The position numbers and the translations under genes are program-made. Positions 53,725-62,420 of a stretch of DNA of 64,000 bases are shown piece by piece (the first letter of the stretch is position 1; each line of letters opens with the position of its first letter). The stretch spans positions 1 to 64,000 of the forward strand of contig CAZEWK010000095.1 of the NCBI GenBank assembly GCA_964515905.1, given 5' to 3'. The notes beneath the pieces are model-generated. The model was not told the DNA's origin and made no database searches. It saw only the letters and a list, made by a program, of their open reading frames with translations. The stretch is from GCA-2712985 sp964515905 (GTDB lineage: Bacteria; Pseudomonadota; Alphaproteobacteria; UBA7887).

Positions 53725-54243
53725 TTATGGAAAGGAATGCTCTTTTCTCAAAAGTCGTGCTAAATCTTGCCAAGGTTGGATAGACCAATAACGTCGGGCT
53801 GCTCCCGATGTGGAAGGGAGTACAAAAATAGCAATTTTTCTGTAATACTCTTCCTGCTGACCGTAGTGTACGTTTCGTTGCAAAAAATGCTGGGCTGGAG
53901 TTTTCCCATTAAACGCTAAAATTAAAGGCGAAAATTTATCCAGTTTCTCCGTGAGTGAATGGGAATCGTAGGCGTCGGAAGAGAGCGTGCGATCCGACCC
54001 AGCTGTTTTCTTAGCTAGGTCAGTGAGACCGATCCTGTGTTTTAAAAGTGACCTGAACATGGGTGGCTTTACCAGAGTAGGTGTCAGGCCTGTTTGATAC
54101 AGAGCACGCCAAAACAGATTTCCATGCCCAGCATAGTATGCCTGCACAGTTGCGGATCTTATTCCAGCTGCGCTTCCACAAATTAACAAGTACAAATCGG
54201 GGCCAATGACATCTGGCAAGATGTGATCAATTTGGGCTGACAT
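53725..54243 (-). CDS. MUG-like DNA glycosylase without the catalytic Asn
   Basis: A protein of about 172 residues with the uracil/thymine DNA glycosylase (MUG/TDG) fold. It has LLICGSAAGIRSA, AYYAGHGNLFWRALYQTGLTP, GLTDLAKK, FNGKTPAQHF and LPSTSGAARRYW. In Escherichia coli Mug motif 1 is GINPG, with catalytic Asn, and motif 2 is NPSG. Here they read GSAAG (residues 23-27) and STSG, so the catalytic Asn is missing. I recall similar GSAAG/GTAAG-type proteins in Alphaproteobacteria. ATG 54243 gives the usual distance to motif 1; an upstream GTG 54288 is less likely. Confidence 0.72.
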   Translation of the reverse strand: MSAQIDHILPDVIGPDLYLLICGSAAGIRSATVQAYYAGHGNLFWRALYQTGLTPTLVKPPMFRSLLKHRIGLTDLAKKTAGSDRTLSSDAYDSHSLTEKLDKFSPLILAFNGKTPAQHFLQRNVHYGQQEEYYRKIAIFVLPSTSGAARRYWSIQPWQDLARLLRKEHSFP

Positions 54244-54564
54244 ACAACATCGTAAAAAATGGGAGTAGGCATCGCAATCTGCAAGCACAGTAGTTATATA
54301 CCGAATTATTTAGATGACGACAAATTTTTAGGTGGGTTGTCCCTAGATATCGAAAAACGACGAAGTCTAGGGACATCTTGGGTTAATTGTTCATCCATTT
54401 TCTGGCACTAGTTTTTCCACTAATCTTGCTTATTGAAAAATCCGATTGAAGGTATAGGTAGCCTTTGAAAACCTATAAATCATACTAAGGTACATTGCGT
54501 TGTGAATAGGATTACAGCGTAATGCGATCGGTCCAAACATTATTGTTTTTGAAAGGGCAAAACC
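54244..54564. promoter_or_regulatory. upstream region of the pqq operon
   Basis: About 320 bases between the MUG-like gene and pqqA, without a gene, probably holding divergent promoters. It contains two inverted repeats: TGTCCCTAGA (54338-54347) / TCTAGGGACA (54366-54375), perfect over 10 bases with an 18-base spacer, and TATAGGT (54453-54459) / ACCTATA (54471-54477) with an 11-base spacer. Either could bind a regulator. The first has no T run, so it is not a clear terminator. Confidence 0.4.
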
Positions 54565-54639
54565 ATGTGGACAAAACCAGTCGTACGTGAGATCGCTGTT
54601 GGCCTAGAGATCAACTGCTACGCTTGCGCCGATCTCTAA
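54565..54639 (+). CDS. pqqA: PQQ precursor peptide PqqA
   Basis: A 24-residue peptide that becomes PQQ. The Glu and Tyr that are crosslinked are Glu15 and Tyr19 in VGLEINCYACADL, at the required spacing of three residues between them. The N-terminus MWTKPVVREI resembles known PqqA peptides (W, P and EI). It ends only five residues after Tyr, a short tail. It lies upstream of pqqB on the same strand in the usual order. Confidence 0.93.
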   Translation: MWTKPVVREIAVGLEINCYACADL

Positions 54640-54641
54640 GC

Positions 54642-54660
54642 TTGATCAGTGATTGATCAA
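54642..54660 (+). promoter_or_regulatory. hairpin between pqqA and pqqB
   Basis: TTGATCA (54642-54648) and TGATCAA (54654-54660) form a 7-base stem with a 5-base loop directly after the pqqA stop. A partial attenuator or RNA-stabilising hairpin here could keep pqqA expression above that of pqqB-E. No T run follows. Confidence 0.4.
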
Positions 54661-54712
54661 TAAACGGTCACGTACCGGCGGCTCGTGCTAGTGGTTTTCT
54701 GGAGGAAGATCC

Positions 54713-55642
54713 ATGAGAATCAGAGTTTTAGGCGCAGCTGCCGGTGGTGGCTACCCTCAATGGAATTGCAATCATCCAAATAGTCAGCGCGCTAGAAGCG
54801 GTGATCCAAACGCTCGACAACGAACCCAATCGTCGATAGCAGTTAGTTCTGACGGAGACCATTGGTTTTTGTTCAATGCCTCGCCTGATTTGCGTCAACA
54901 AATTAACGAGAATGATATTTTGCACCCAAAAAAGGGTCTGCGCCACAGTCCCATCCAGGGAGTGGTGCTTACTAATGCTGATGTTGATCATATTGCAGGC
55001 TTATTGAATTTGAGGGAGTCTCAACCGCTCCAACTCTATGGCACGACAAAGGTTTTGGATGTGTTGCAGGCAAATAGTGTATTCAATGTACTTAATTCCA
55101 AATTTGTGGAGAGAGGCGCCCTTTCTCTTGATGTTCCAATGGAACTTTCTCTTCCCGATGGTTCTAGCAGTGGAGTGATAATCATTCCGTTTTCTGTTCC
55201 TGGAAAAGTAGCCTTGTGGTTAGAGGGGGATAGTAAAAATTTAGACTTAGCTGCTGAGGGCGAAGATACCATAGCCCTCGAAGTGCAAAATGCTAATCAG
55301 GAAACCCAATTTTTTTATATTCCTGGTTGTGCCAAGATGACACCTGGATTGTCATCACGCATATCTAAAGCGCCCCTAGTATTTTTCGATGGGACTTTGT
55401 GGCGTGATGACGAGATGATTCGTTCCGATGTAGGAGTTAAAACTGGGAAACGTATGGGCCATATGAGTATGTCTGGGGACGACGGATCAATCGCAGCATT
55501 TGAGGGCCTAGAGGTAGAAAGAAAGGTGTTTATTCATATTAATACGACTAATCCGGTGCTGTTGGAAGATAGCGAAGAACGAAAATTGGCCACTGGAGCG
55601 GGTTGGGAAGTATCGTATGACGGCATGGAGATAAAGTTATGA
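54713..55642 (+). CDS. pqqB: PQQ biosynthesis protein PqqB
   Basis: A 309-residue metallo-beta-lactamase-fold protein. It begins MRIRVLGAAAGGGYPQWNCNH, where GAAAGGGFPQWNC is the family signature. TNADVDHIAGLLNLRE carries part of the metal site, and FFDGTLWRDDEM and GHMSMSGDDGSI follow. PqqB hydroxylates the tyrosine of the PQQ precursor. An AGGAGGAAG-like site (GGAGGAAG) precedes ATG 54713. It overlaps pqqC by four bases (ATGA). Confidence 0.97.
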   Translation: MRIRVLGAAAGGGYPQWNCNHPNSQRARSGDPNARQRTQSSIAVSSDGDHWFLFNASPDLRQQINENDILHPKKGLRHSPIQGVVLTNADVDHIAGLLNLRESQPLQLYGTTKVLDVLQANSVFNVLNSKFVERGALSLDVPMELSLPDGSSSGVIIIPFSVPGKVALWLEGDSKNLDLAAEGEDTIALEVQNANQETQFFYIPGCAKMTPGLSSRISKAPLVFFDGTLWRDDEMIRSDVGVKTGKRMGHMSMSGDDGSIAAFEGLEVERKVFIHINTTNPVLLEDSEERKLATGAGWEVSYDGMEIKL

Positions 55643-56436
55643 GTACTGCTACTAGATATTCACCCAATGTCACCCCAACTGAGTGGCACGATATTGATTT
55701 GGACAGCGATCGACTGCTAAATCCTGACGAATTTAAAGGTGCGATGGAACAAATTGGTGCTGAGCGTTACCACAGTCTCCACCCTTTTCATCATCTTCTG
55801 CACAACGGTAAATTGGAGTATGGCCAAATTCAAGCTTGGGCTCTTAATCGATATTATTACCAAGCAAGTATTCCTCGGAAAGATTTGACCCTTATGGCTC
55901 GATTAAAAGCTCCCGAACTCAGATGTGCATGGCGGAGTAGAGTGTTAGACCACGATGGGTATGAGGTGGAGGATGGTGGTATAGCGCGTTATTTGCAGTT
56001 AACGACAGCACTTGGCCTTGCTAAGGATTACGTGATGTCAACGTCTGGAATTTTGCCGGCTACTCGTTTCGCAGTGGATGCATATATTCATTTTGTATCG
56101 GCACGTTCGGAACTTGAAATGATTGCTTCGTCTCTAACAGAGCTCTTTGCTCCAGCAATTCATAAAGAACGTATTTCAGGACTTAGTAAGTATTATGATT
56201 GGGCAGATGATGCTGCCTTGGCCTATTTTAAAAAACGGTTATCGGAGGCACCTAAGGACGCTCAGTTCGGACGTGATTATGTTGTTAGCAATGCAAAAAC
56301 ACGAACGCAGCAGGAGGCTGTGTTAAACGCGTTGCGGTTTAAGACAGATGTGCTTTGGGCACAGTTGGATGCTCTTTACAGTGCCTACGTTGAGCCTGGA
56401 AACATACCACCAGGAGCTTTCGTGCCGAACGATTAG
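55639..56436 (+). CDS. pqqC: PQQ synthase PqqC
   Basis: A 265-residue helical protein with the PqqC motifs ERYHSLHPFHHLLHNGKL, QAWALNRYYYQASIPRKD and RVLDHDGYEVEDGGIARYLQL. It catalyses the last oxidation and ring closure that forms PQQ, using oxygen without a cofactor. The His in FHHLLH and the Tyr/Arg in RYYYQASIPRKD are in the active site of known structures. It starts inside the pqqB stop (ATGA). Confidence 0.97.
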   Translation: MSTATRYSPNVTPTEWHDIDLDSDRLLNPDEFKGAMEQIGAERYHSLHPFHHLLHNGKLEYGQIQAWALNRYYYQASIPRKDLTLMARLKAPELRCAWRSRVLDHDGYEVEDGGIARYLQLTTALGLAKDYVMSTSGILPATRFAVDAYIHFVSARSELEMIASSLTELFAPAIHKERISGLSKYYDWADDAALAYFKKRLSEAPKDAQFGRDYVVSNAKTRTQQEAVLNALRFKTDVLWAQLDALYSAYVEPGNIPPGAFVPND

Positions 56437-56451
56437 CAAAGGATTACTATC

Positions 56452-56742
56452 GTGAGTGAACGGTTTATTGTTTCTATCGAATCAGTACCCAGACTGCCAC
56501 GACATGCAAAACTGCGTTTTGATAAGGCTAGGGACAAATGGATTATTTTAGCCCCTGAGCGGGTATTTGAACTTGATGTGGTGGCTTATGAAATCATCAG
56601 TCGTTGTGATGGAGAAGCGACCGTGGGTAATATAGTAGATATCCTATGTAAAAAGTTTGACCAGGTTAGTCCGGAAGAGATTAACAACGATGTGAGAGAT
56701 ATGTTGCAAAACTTGGCCGATAAAGGATTCGTTATAGCATGA
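56452..56742 (+). CDS. pqqD: PqqA-binding protein PqqD
   Basis: A 96-residue winged-helix peptide chaperone. It opens with SVPRLPRHAKLRFDKARDKWIILAPERVFEL-type sequence (parts: PRLPRHAKLRFD, WIILAPERVF) and ends with VRDMLQNLADKGFV. It binds PqqA and presents it to PqqE. It starts at GTG 56452, 15 bases after pqqC, and overlaps pqqE by four bases. Fusion to pqqC, seen in some bacteria, is not present here. Confidence 0.95.
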   Translation: MSERFIVSIESVPRLPRHAKLRFDKARDKWIILAPERVFELDVVAYEIISRCDGEATVGNIVDILCKKFDQVSPEEINNDVRDMLQNLADKGFVIA

Positions 56743-57869
56743 ACGATACAAATGGGAAGCATGGGATCGAGTCTACGATTTCAACTCAGCAAGATAAAGT
56801 TATTCCATATGCCGTTTTGGCAGAACTGACTCACCGTTGTCCATTGCAGTGCCCTTATTGCTCGAATCCAGTTGAGCTAGAAAGGTCAAGTAACGAATTG
56901 GGGACCGATGACTGGCTTCGTGTTATCGATCAAGCTGCGGACATGGGTATTTTGCATATTCATTTTTCAGGTGGTGAACCGACCGTTCGTAAAGATCTAG
57001 AGATACTTGTAAAATATGCTGCGGATGTGGGCTTATATAGTAATCTTATTACATCTGCAGTTCTATTGACAGAGGATCGACTAAAGAAACTTCATGATGC
57101 AGGTCTTGATCATGTCCAAATTAGTTTCCAAGGAACAACTCCAGATATAGCGAATCGGGTTGCCGGTTATGACGGTCACCAAAAGAAATTGCAAGCTTCA
57201 AGATGGGTCCGCGCTCTTGATTTGCCACTCACTGTTAACGCAGTGATGCATCGCCAAAACCTTCATCAGCTTCCGGATATGATCCAACTTGCTCTTACAT
57301 TAGATGCAGAACGTCTAGAGGTAGCCCAAGTCCAATACTATGGTTGGGCATTGCGGAATAGAGCGGCTTTCCTGCCCACTCGGGAACAGTTGGATGAGGC
57401 GACGGAGCAGGTAGAGAATGCGCGTACCAAACTTAAGGGGATATTAGTGATTGACTATGTCGTGCCGGATTATTATGCGCGACGGCCTAAATCATGCATG
57501 GGGGGATGGGGAAGACAATTTCTGAATATAGCGCCTTCGGGAAGGGTATTACCATGCCATGCGGCGGAATCGATTACTGGGCTCGAATTTGATTCCGTTA
57601 AAGATAAAGACCTTGCTTGGATATGGGAGGAATCGCCAGCTTTTAATTTGTACAGAGGTACAGCGTGGATGCCCGAACCGTGTAAATCCTGTGATCGTCG
57701 AGAGATAGACTGGGGTGGGTGCAGATGCCAAGCATTTGCATTAACTGGTAATGCAGCGAATACGGATCCAGCATGTGAATTTTCTCCACAGAGAAATGTA
57801 TTAGCAATGCCGCTGAAAGAGTCAGGGGAAGCGGCCCCGGAATTTGTGTATCGCAGAATTGGTGGGTAA
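56739..57869 (+). CDS. pqqE: radical SAM PQQ biosynthesis protein PqqE
   Basis: A 376-residue radical SAM/SPASM enzyme. The CxxxCxxC site is in THRCPLQCPYCSNP (about 33-44), the S-adenosylmethionine motif in HFSGGEPTVR, and the SPASM Cys set in the C-terminal third (CMGG, LPCHAAE, CKSCDRR, GGCRCQAF, CEFSP). It makes the Glu-Tyr carbon-carbon bond in PqqA while PqqD holds the peptide. It ends the operon; no pqqF protease or PQQ-dependent dehydrogenase is in the window. Confidence 0.97.
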   Translation: MNDTNGKHGIESTISTQQDKVIPYAVLAELTHRCPLQCPYCSNPVELERSSNELGTDDWLRVIDQAADMGILHIHFSGGEPTVRKDLEILVKYAADVGLYSNLITSAVLLTEDRLKKLHDAGLDHVQISFQGTTPDIANRVAGYDGHQKKLQASRWVRALDLPLTVNAVMHRQNLHQLPDMIQLALTLDAERLEVAQVQYYGWALRNRAAFLPTREQLDEATEQVENARTKLKGILVIDYVVPDYYARRPKSCMGGWGRQFLNIAPSGRVLPCHAAESITGLEFDSVKDKDLAWIWEESPAFNLYRGTAWMPEPCKSCDRREIDWGGCRCQAFALTGNAANTDPACEFSPQRNVLAMPLKESGEAAPEFVYRRIGG

Positions 57870-57898
57870 AGGTTGCTTCCTTTTAATGAAAAATCAAT

Positions 57899-57914
57899 AT
57901 AAGGCGAGCCTTAT
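57899..57914. terminator. weak bidirectional terminator candidate
   Basis: ATAAGGC-GA-GCCTTAT lies between the convergent pqqE and LysM genes, a short stem of 6-7 bases followed by TTTA on the plus strand and preceded by AT-rich sequence. It could end transcription in both directions but is weak. Confidence 0.35.
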
Positions 57915-57915
57915 T

Positions 57916-59373
57916 TTATCCTTCTTCTGGAACAATAAAGATCTGTCCCGGATAAATTAAAGAGGGATCGACGATTTGGTCTCTATTGGCTCCAAAAATA
58001 GTCGTATATTGAATTCCCTTTCCATAAAGGCGTCGCGCAATTCGCCACAAGCTATTTCCAGGTTGGACTATAACGAGTCCTTCTCCGGTCCCTGGGTTTT
58101 CAAATAATGCCATTGAGAAAGGGGTCTCCAGCCGAGAAATGACTTGTCCTGTAGCATCTATTTGGTCGAGGCGTAAGGTATGCAGACCTGGAGTAAATTG
58201 CTCGGTGGGGATTAGGTGCCAAGTCCCATCTGGCATAACTGTTGCGATTCCCACTAACTTGTTATCAATATAGGCGTTAATACGGCTGTCTGGTTTCGCT
58301 TTTCCAGAAAAATCAACCTGACCGCTGGCATCATAATTTATAATGTCCAGTGTAAGGCTTTCAGCTGCTACTAGTCCATGGAGTGGCTCTTTTCCCTGTA
58401 GTAGTTGCACTGAACTAATATTGTCACGGGATAAAAGAACGGCTAACGGTTCTGTTGACTGAAATTCAGTCACAGTAGACTGGGTGGTTTGTATCGAATC
58501 CCTTTGTGGTACTAGAAGAACAACCACCTCTTTAGAGGTAATTTCTGCTCCGTCCGGCATTTTTATTACTAGGTCTAACTCTATTGTCCCATCTGGGAGT
58601 GGCTTTGTTGGGACAAACACCCACTCCCCTTTTTCATTGGATATGGAAGAACCTATTTTTCTTCCATCGGCGCGAATAGTTACTTCTGTGTTAGGTCTAG
58701 CCCGACCCGCTATCACTGCATTTCCATCAGGGCTAACCGTTACAACATCAAAAGAGGGTCTAGGGCCCTCTTCATTTTGAAGTGCAGTATTCGCTCTCGA
58801 GGTGGCTGCCTCTTGACGCTCGTTATTAATGACTTGTGTCGCACTAGATATTTGGTTTTCCAATTCAGAGTTATCAGGCTTCTTCTCTTCCTGCCCGCCG
58901 ATGTCACCCGTATCAGAGCCATCTACTGAGGAGTCTTTGTTGGTATCTGTCTCAATACTTGAAGAAGGTTCAGAGATAGAAATATTGCCATCACTTGTTG
59001 CATCCGCCGCGGTATTGGGACTCTCACCGGTAGTAGTTTCAGATACGGAAAGGGACTCTTCAGGATTAGTCGCTTTCGAACTATCATTGGTTCTACTTGG
59101 CAGTTCAATAACCTGTCCGTTGGGAGGTCCAGAAACAGTCGTGTTGGAGGTAGTCTCACTGGAATCCAAATTGTTTTTCGGGGTTCCTTGTATTGCGTCC
59201 CGTTGGGATAGCTCATTGGGATTATCCACTAAAGATCTGTGATCATTGGTCAAATACCAAATTGCAAAGACACCGACTATAACCACTGCAAATACTAGAC
59301 CGACAATAGTAGGCGTTTTTATGGTTAGCCCGCTTATGTTCTTCGGTTTATTATTTTCAACTATGTGGGACAC
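57916..59373 (-). CDS. membrane-anchored LysM protein
   Basis: A 485-residue envelope protein. It has an N-terminal membrane anchor (about 17-40), a Ser/Thr/Asp/Glu-rich disordered linker (about 45-200), two Ig/bacterial big-like beta modules (about 205-285 and 345-415, with GRARPNTEVTI and GKAKPDSRINAYI as paired repeats) and a C-terminal LysM (about 430-482, PGNSLWRIARRLYGKG and YPGQIFIVPEEG). LysM binds peptidoglycan, so it likely links membrane and wall. The repeated G-A-P-N/D-x-I phrase is a duplication. No catalytic domain is seen. Convergent with pqqE. Confidence 0.82.
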   Translation of the reverse strand: MSHIVENNKPKNISGLTIKTPTIVGLVFAVVIVGVFAIWYLTNDHRSLVDNPNELSQRDAIQGTPKNNLDSSETTSNTTVSGPPNGQVIELPSRTNDSSKATNPEESLSVSETTTGESPNTAADATSDGNISISEPSSSIETDTNKDSSVDGSDTGDIGGQEEKKPDNSELENQISSATQVINNERQEAATSRANTALQNEEGPRPSFDVVTVSPDGNAVIAGRARPNTEVTIRADGRKIGSSISNEKGEWVFVPTKPLPDGTIELDLVIKMPDGAEITSKEVVVLLVPQRDSIQTTQSTVTEFQSTEPLAVLLSRDNISSVQLLQGKEPLHGLVAAESLTLDIINYDASGQVDFSGKAKPDSRINAYIDNKLVGIATVMPDGTWHLIPTEQFTPGLHTLRLDQIDATGQVISRLETPFSMALFENPGTGEGLVIVQPGNSLWRIARRLYGKGIQYTTIFGANRDQIVDPSLIYPGQIFIVPEEG

Positions 59374-59440
59374 GGCAATCTCAATTTTATCCAGTATTTG
59401 TTTAGGTTTTGGCTATAAATATAATTAATTTAACTAAACA

Positions 59441-60256
59441 TTACTGATCAAAAGCTATTCCTATGCTTATAGCAAGAGGGAAAAATAAAATCGTTCCTTC
59501 TATGAGTGTACGGGGATATCGCTTCAGGCATCCCAATGAAATTATCTCACTAGAGAAAAGTAAGGCTAAAAGTGGTACTAATGGCAGGGTGGAACCACCA
59601 CTAAATAATATTATTTGACTGACAAGAACAAGCAACGGGACTGCAGCCGCATATATCCAAAGATTATTGCTACCCAATTGGGTTTTCTTAAATAAAACAA
59701 AATAGACTCCAATAGTAGAAGCAGTGACGGCGATCCCCAATTGTCCAGTGGACGCAGAAGTTCCAAGTATAGCGGTAATTGAGACTCCTATCGCGCATGT
59801 TCCTATGACTTTTATGGCTACGAGCTTTTGTTTACTCAATCTGCACAATTGATAAAAAGTGAGGACCCAAAGTGATAGCATGGGGAGTAATGTGACCATG
59901 AATTTTATGATTCCGAACGTAATTGTCGGGCTGGTTAGCCATACCAGACCTCCAATACTAAATAGCGTATAGAGCTTAAGACTGGCCCATTTCTGGGTGT
60001 GTTCAGAGGTAAGGCCAATTATAGCTCCTAAGATCACGATGTAGAAAAATTTTTGATTCGATATTTGAGGAGGGAATGGTGGTAAGCCAAAAATTGCGAG
60101 ATAACTGGCTAAAACCCCAAGTGAGACGGCCATGACCGCATAATTCGTCCCATGTCTTTTGTCGACATAGAGGTCCAAAATAAGGGCGCTTAAAATAGAT
60201 ATGGTTAAAGGAATAATAATGCTTTGGGCTGCCGGATGTAGGAGTATTTGTGTCAT
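59441..60256 (-). CDS. polytopic inner-membrane protein, unknown
   Basis: A protein of about 271 residues with nine or ten hydrophobic helices and few loops. I do not recognise the family. There is no ATPase, SPFH or transporter motif that I can name. It starts at ATG 60256 (MTQILLHPAAQ), five codons after an in-frame alternative. It lies downstream of, and divergent from, the LOG-family gene, and 67 bases upstream of the LysM gene on the same strand, so the two may form one transcript. Confidence 0.55.
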   Translation of the reverse strand: MTQILLHPAAQSIIIPLTISILSALILDLYVDKRHGTNYAVMAVSLGVLASYLAIFGLPPFPPQISNQKFFYIVILGAIIGLTSEHTQKWASLKLYTLFSIGGLVWLTSPTITFGIIKFMVTLLPMLSLWVLTFYQLCRLSKQKLVAIKVIGTCAIGVSITAILGTSASTGQLGIAVTASTIGVYFVLFKKTQLGSNNLWIYAAAVPLLVLVSQIILFSGGSTLPLVPLLALLFSSEIISLGCLKRYPRTLIEGTILFFPLAISIGIAFDQ

Positions 60257-60412
60257 AGTAGTTTCGTACAAAGTGTCAAATCATCGAAATAAACGTGCCG
60301 ACATTTGGTGTCCCTTATTCATAAATACCTGAGTAGCAAATGGTCTGATGCGTCTTAGATTTAAATAGTTTAAGTGTTGGTACTGTAATAGTAGAGGCTC
60401 GGAGGGTGATTC

Positions 60413-60946
60413 GTGAAGACTTTATGTGTATTTTGTGGATCAAGTTTGGGTTTCAAGCCGGAGTTTTCTGAACTAGCCCAAAATCTGGGACTAAGAATGG
60501 CAAAACGGCGTATAAAACTTGTGTACGGAGGCGCTAAAGTTGGTTTAATGGGAGTTTTGGCTGACGCTGTACTGGAGAACGGAGGAATCGTTACGGGAGT
60601 AATTCCTGAGTTTCTGATAAAGGCGGAGGTTGTGCATTCGTCACTAACAGAGATAATTGTGGTAGACACTATGCATGAGCGTAAGGAAACCATGTATCGA
60701 TTGTCTGATGGCTTCGTGGCAATTCCCGGAGGATTTGGTACGCTAGATGAAGTTATAGAGGTGGTTACCTGGCGTCTTCTGGGGTTACATAAAAAACCAG
60801 TTGCTATGCTGTCTCACAACCATTATTGGGAAACATTTTCCGCTCTTATAGAACACGTTGTAAAACAAGGGTTTGCTATGAGGGAGGCTAGGGAACTCTT
60901 CACTATTCACGATGATGTCGATCAAGCAATCGATATAATAAAATAG
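60413..60946 (+). CDS. LOG-family nucleoside 5'-monophosphate phosphoribohydrolase
   Basis: A 177-residue protein of the LOG/YvdD (TIGR00730) family. VFCGSSLGFKPEF, YGGAKVGLMG and the PGGFGTLDEVIE signature (about 100-111, with catalytic Glu) are all there. Members cleave nucleoside monophosphates to base and ribose 5-phosphate; in plants and some bacteria this releases cytokinin. The bacterial role is mostly nucleotide salvage. It starts at GTG 60413 after GGAGG. It stands alone, upstream of icd by about 200 bases. Confidence 0.9.
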   Translation: MKTLCVFCGSSLGFKPEFSELAQNLGLRMAKRRIKLVYGGAKVGLMGVLADAVLENGGIVTGVIPEFLIKAEVVHSSLTEIIVVDTMHERKETMYRLSDGFVAIPGGFGTLDEVIEVVTWRLLGLHKKPVAMLSHNHYWETFSALIEHVVKQGFAMREARELFTIHDDVDQAIDIIK

Positions 60947-61144
60947 ACCAAGTTTCCGGTAAAGCTACGGACAAAAATTAGGTAGTTTGCATTGTTAGAG
61001 ACTGCGTGTTCAGGTGTGAAGAGTGCAATTTAATTGCGTTAGGCACTTGTAATTTAAGGGAATAATTTGGGTCGTTCTCGTGTCTTCTAACATCGAATTT
61101 CAAAGTTACAAGTACGGATAGAATTGCTATCCAGGAGTATATAA

Positions 61145-62359
61145 ATGGAAAAGATACAAGTCTCTAACCCAATCGTGGAAATCAATGGGGATGAGATGAC
61201 AAGAGTGATTTGGCAATTTATTAAAGAAAAGCTAGTTCTTCCCTATGTTGATATTGATTTGCTGTACTACGACCTAGGTATTGAATCACGCGATGCGACA
61301 GATGACCAAATTACGGTGGATGCAGCAAAGGCAATCCAACAACATGGAGTTGGAGTCAAATGCGCTACTATCACTCCTGATGAGGAACGAGTAGCTGAAT
61401 TTGGTTTAAAGAAAATGTATCGTTCCCCGAACGGCACAATTCGTAATATCATTGGTGGTACGGTATTTAGACAACCAATTCTTTGTAGGAATATTCCGCG
61501 CCTTGTGCCCGGGTGGAAAAAACCCATAGTTATTGGTCGGCACGCATTTGGTGACCAATATCGGGCCACCGATTTTCTCGTTCCAGGACCGGGCAAAATG
61601 ACTATGCGGTTTGAACCGAGAGATGGTGGTCCAGCTATAGAGCACGAAGTCTATGATTTCCCTGGTAAGGGAATAGCGCTCGGTATGTACAACTTAGATG
61701 ACTCAATCCGAGGTTTTGCTCGGGCTAGTTTTCATTACGGCCTTGAGCTAGGTTGGCCAGTCTACATGTCCACGAAAAACACTATTCTGAAATCCTATGA
61801 TGGCCGGTTTAAGGACCTTTTCCAAGAGGTCTTTGAAGCGGAATTTGAGGAGAAATTCAGGGATCAGAATCTTACGTATGAGCATAGATTGATTGATGAT
61901 ATGGTCGCCTGCGCCCTAAAATGGGAAGGTGGGTTCGTTTGGGCTTGTAAAAATTACGACGGGGATGTTCAATCTGACACGGTTGCACAAGGGTTCGGTT
62001 CTTTGGGACTGATGACATCAGTCCTATCTACGCCCGATGGACGAACGGTGGAGGCAGAGGCAGCACACGGAACGGTTACACGGCATTTTAGAGAACATCA
62101 AAAAGGTAATGAAACATCCACTAATCCGATTGCGTCAATCTTTGCTTGGACAAGAGGCCTCTACCATCGTGGACGATTCGACGGTACACCGGAAGTTATC
62201 AAATTTGCGGAAACTTTGGAAAAGGTTTGTGTTGGTGTGGTGGAATCGGGACATATGACCAAGGATTTGGCCTTACTAGTTGGACCGGAGCAGGAATGGC
62301 TTACGACAAGTCAATTTCTCGACCAGGTAGAAGGGGAATTGGCCCTGGCCATGTCTTAA
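61145..62359 (+). CDS. icd: NADP-dependent isocitrate dehydrogenase
   Basis: A 404-residue isocitrate dehydrogenase of the eukaryote-like homodimeric class. It has NPIVEINGDEMTRVIW, the YRSPNGTIRNIIGGTVFRQP substrate stretch (parts: SPNGTIRN, GTVFRQP), and the metal/NADP segment IDDMVACALKWEGGFVWACKNYDGDVQSD. This form is typical of Alphaproteobacteria. It makes 2-oxoglutarate and NADPH in the citric acid cycle. An AGGAG precedes ATG 61145. It is convergent with alaS. Confidence 0.96.
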   Translation: MEKIQVSNPIVEINGDEMTRVIWQFIKEKLVLPYVDIDLLYYDLGIESRDATDDQITVDAAKAIQQHGVGVKCATITPDEERVAEFGLKKMYRSPNGTIRNIIGGTVFRQPILCRNIPRLVPGWKKPIVIGRHAFGDQYRATDFLVPGPGKMTMRFEPRDGGPAIEHEVYDFPGKGIALGMYNLDDSIRGFARASFHYGLELGWPVYMSTKNTILKSYDGRFKDLFQEVFEAEFEEKFRDQNLTYEHRLIDDMVACALKWEGGFVWACKNYDGDVQSDTVAQGFGSLGLMTSVLSTPDGRTVEAEAAHGTVTRHFREHQKGNETSTNPIASIFAWTRGLYHRGRFDGTPEVIKFAETLEKVCVGVVESGHMTKDLALLVGPEQEWLTTSQFLDQVEGELALAMS

Positions 62360-62420
62360 AACGATTTTGTTAAGGATTGTTGTTGTTTTTTGAGAAACAA
62401 AGTTTCTGTCAATTTTGCAA

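Noticed and set aside
62393..62407. Terminator between icd and alaS (AGAAAC-AAA-GTTTCT)
   Set aside because: Only six bases of AT-rich stem and no T run on either side.
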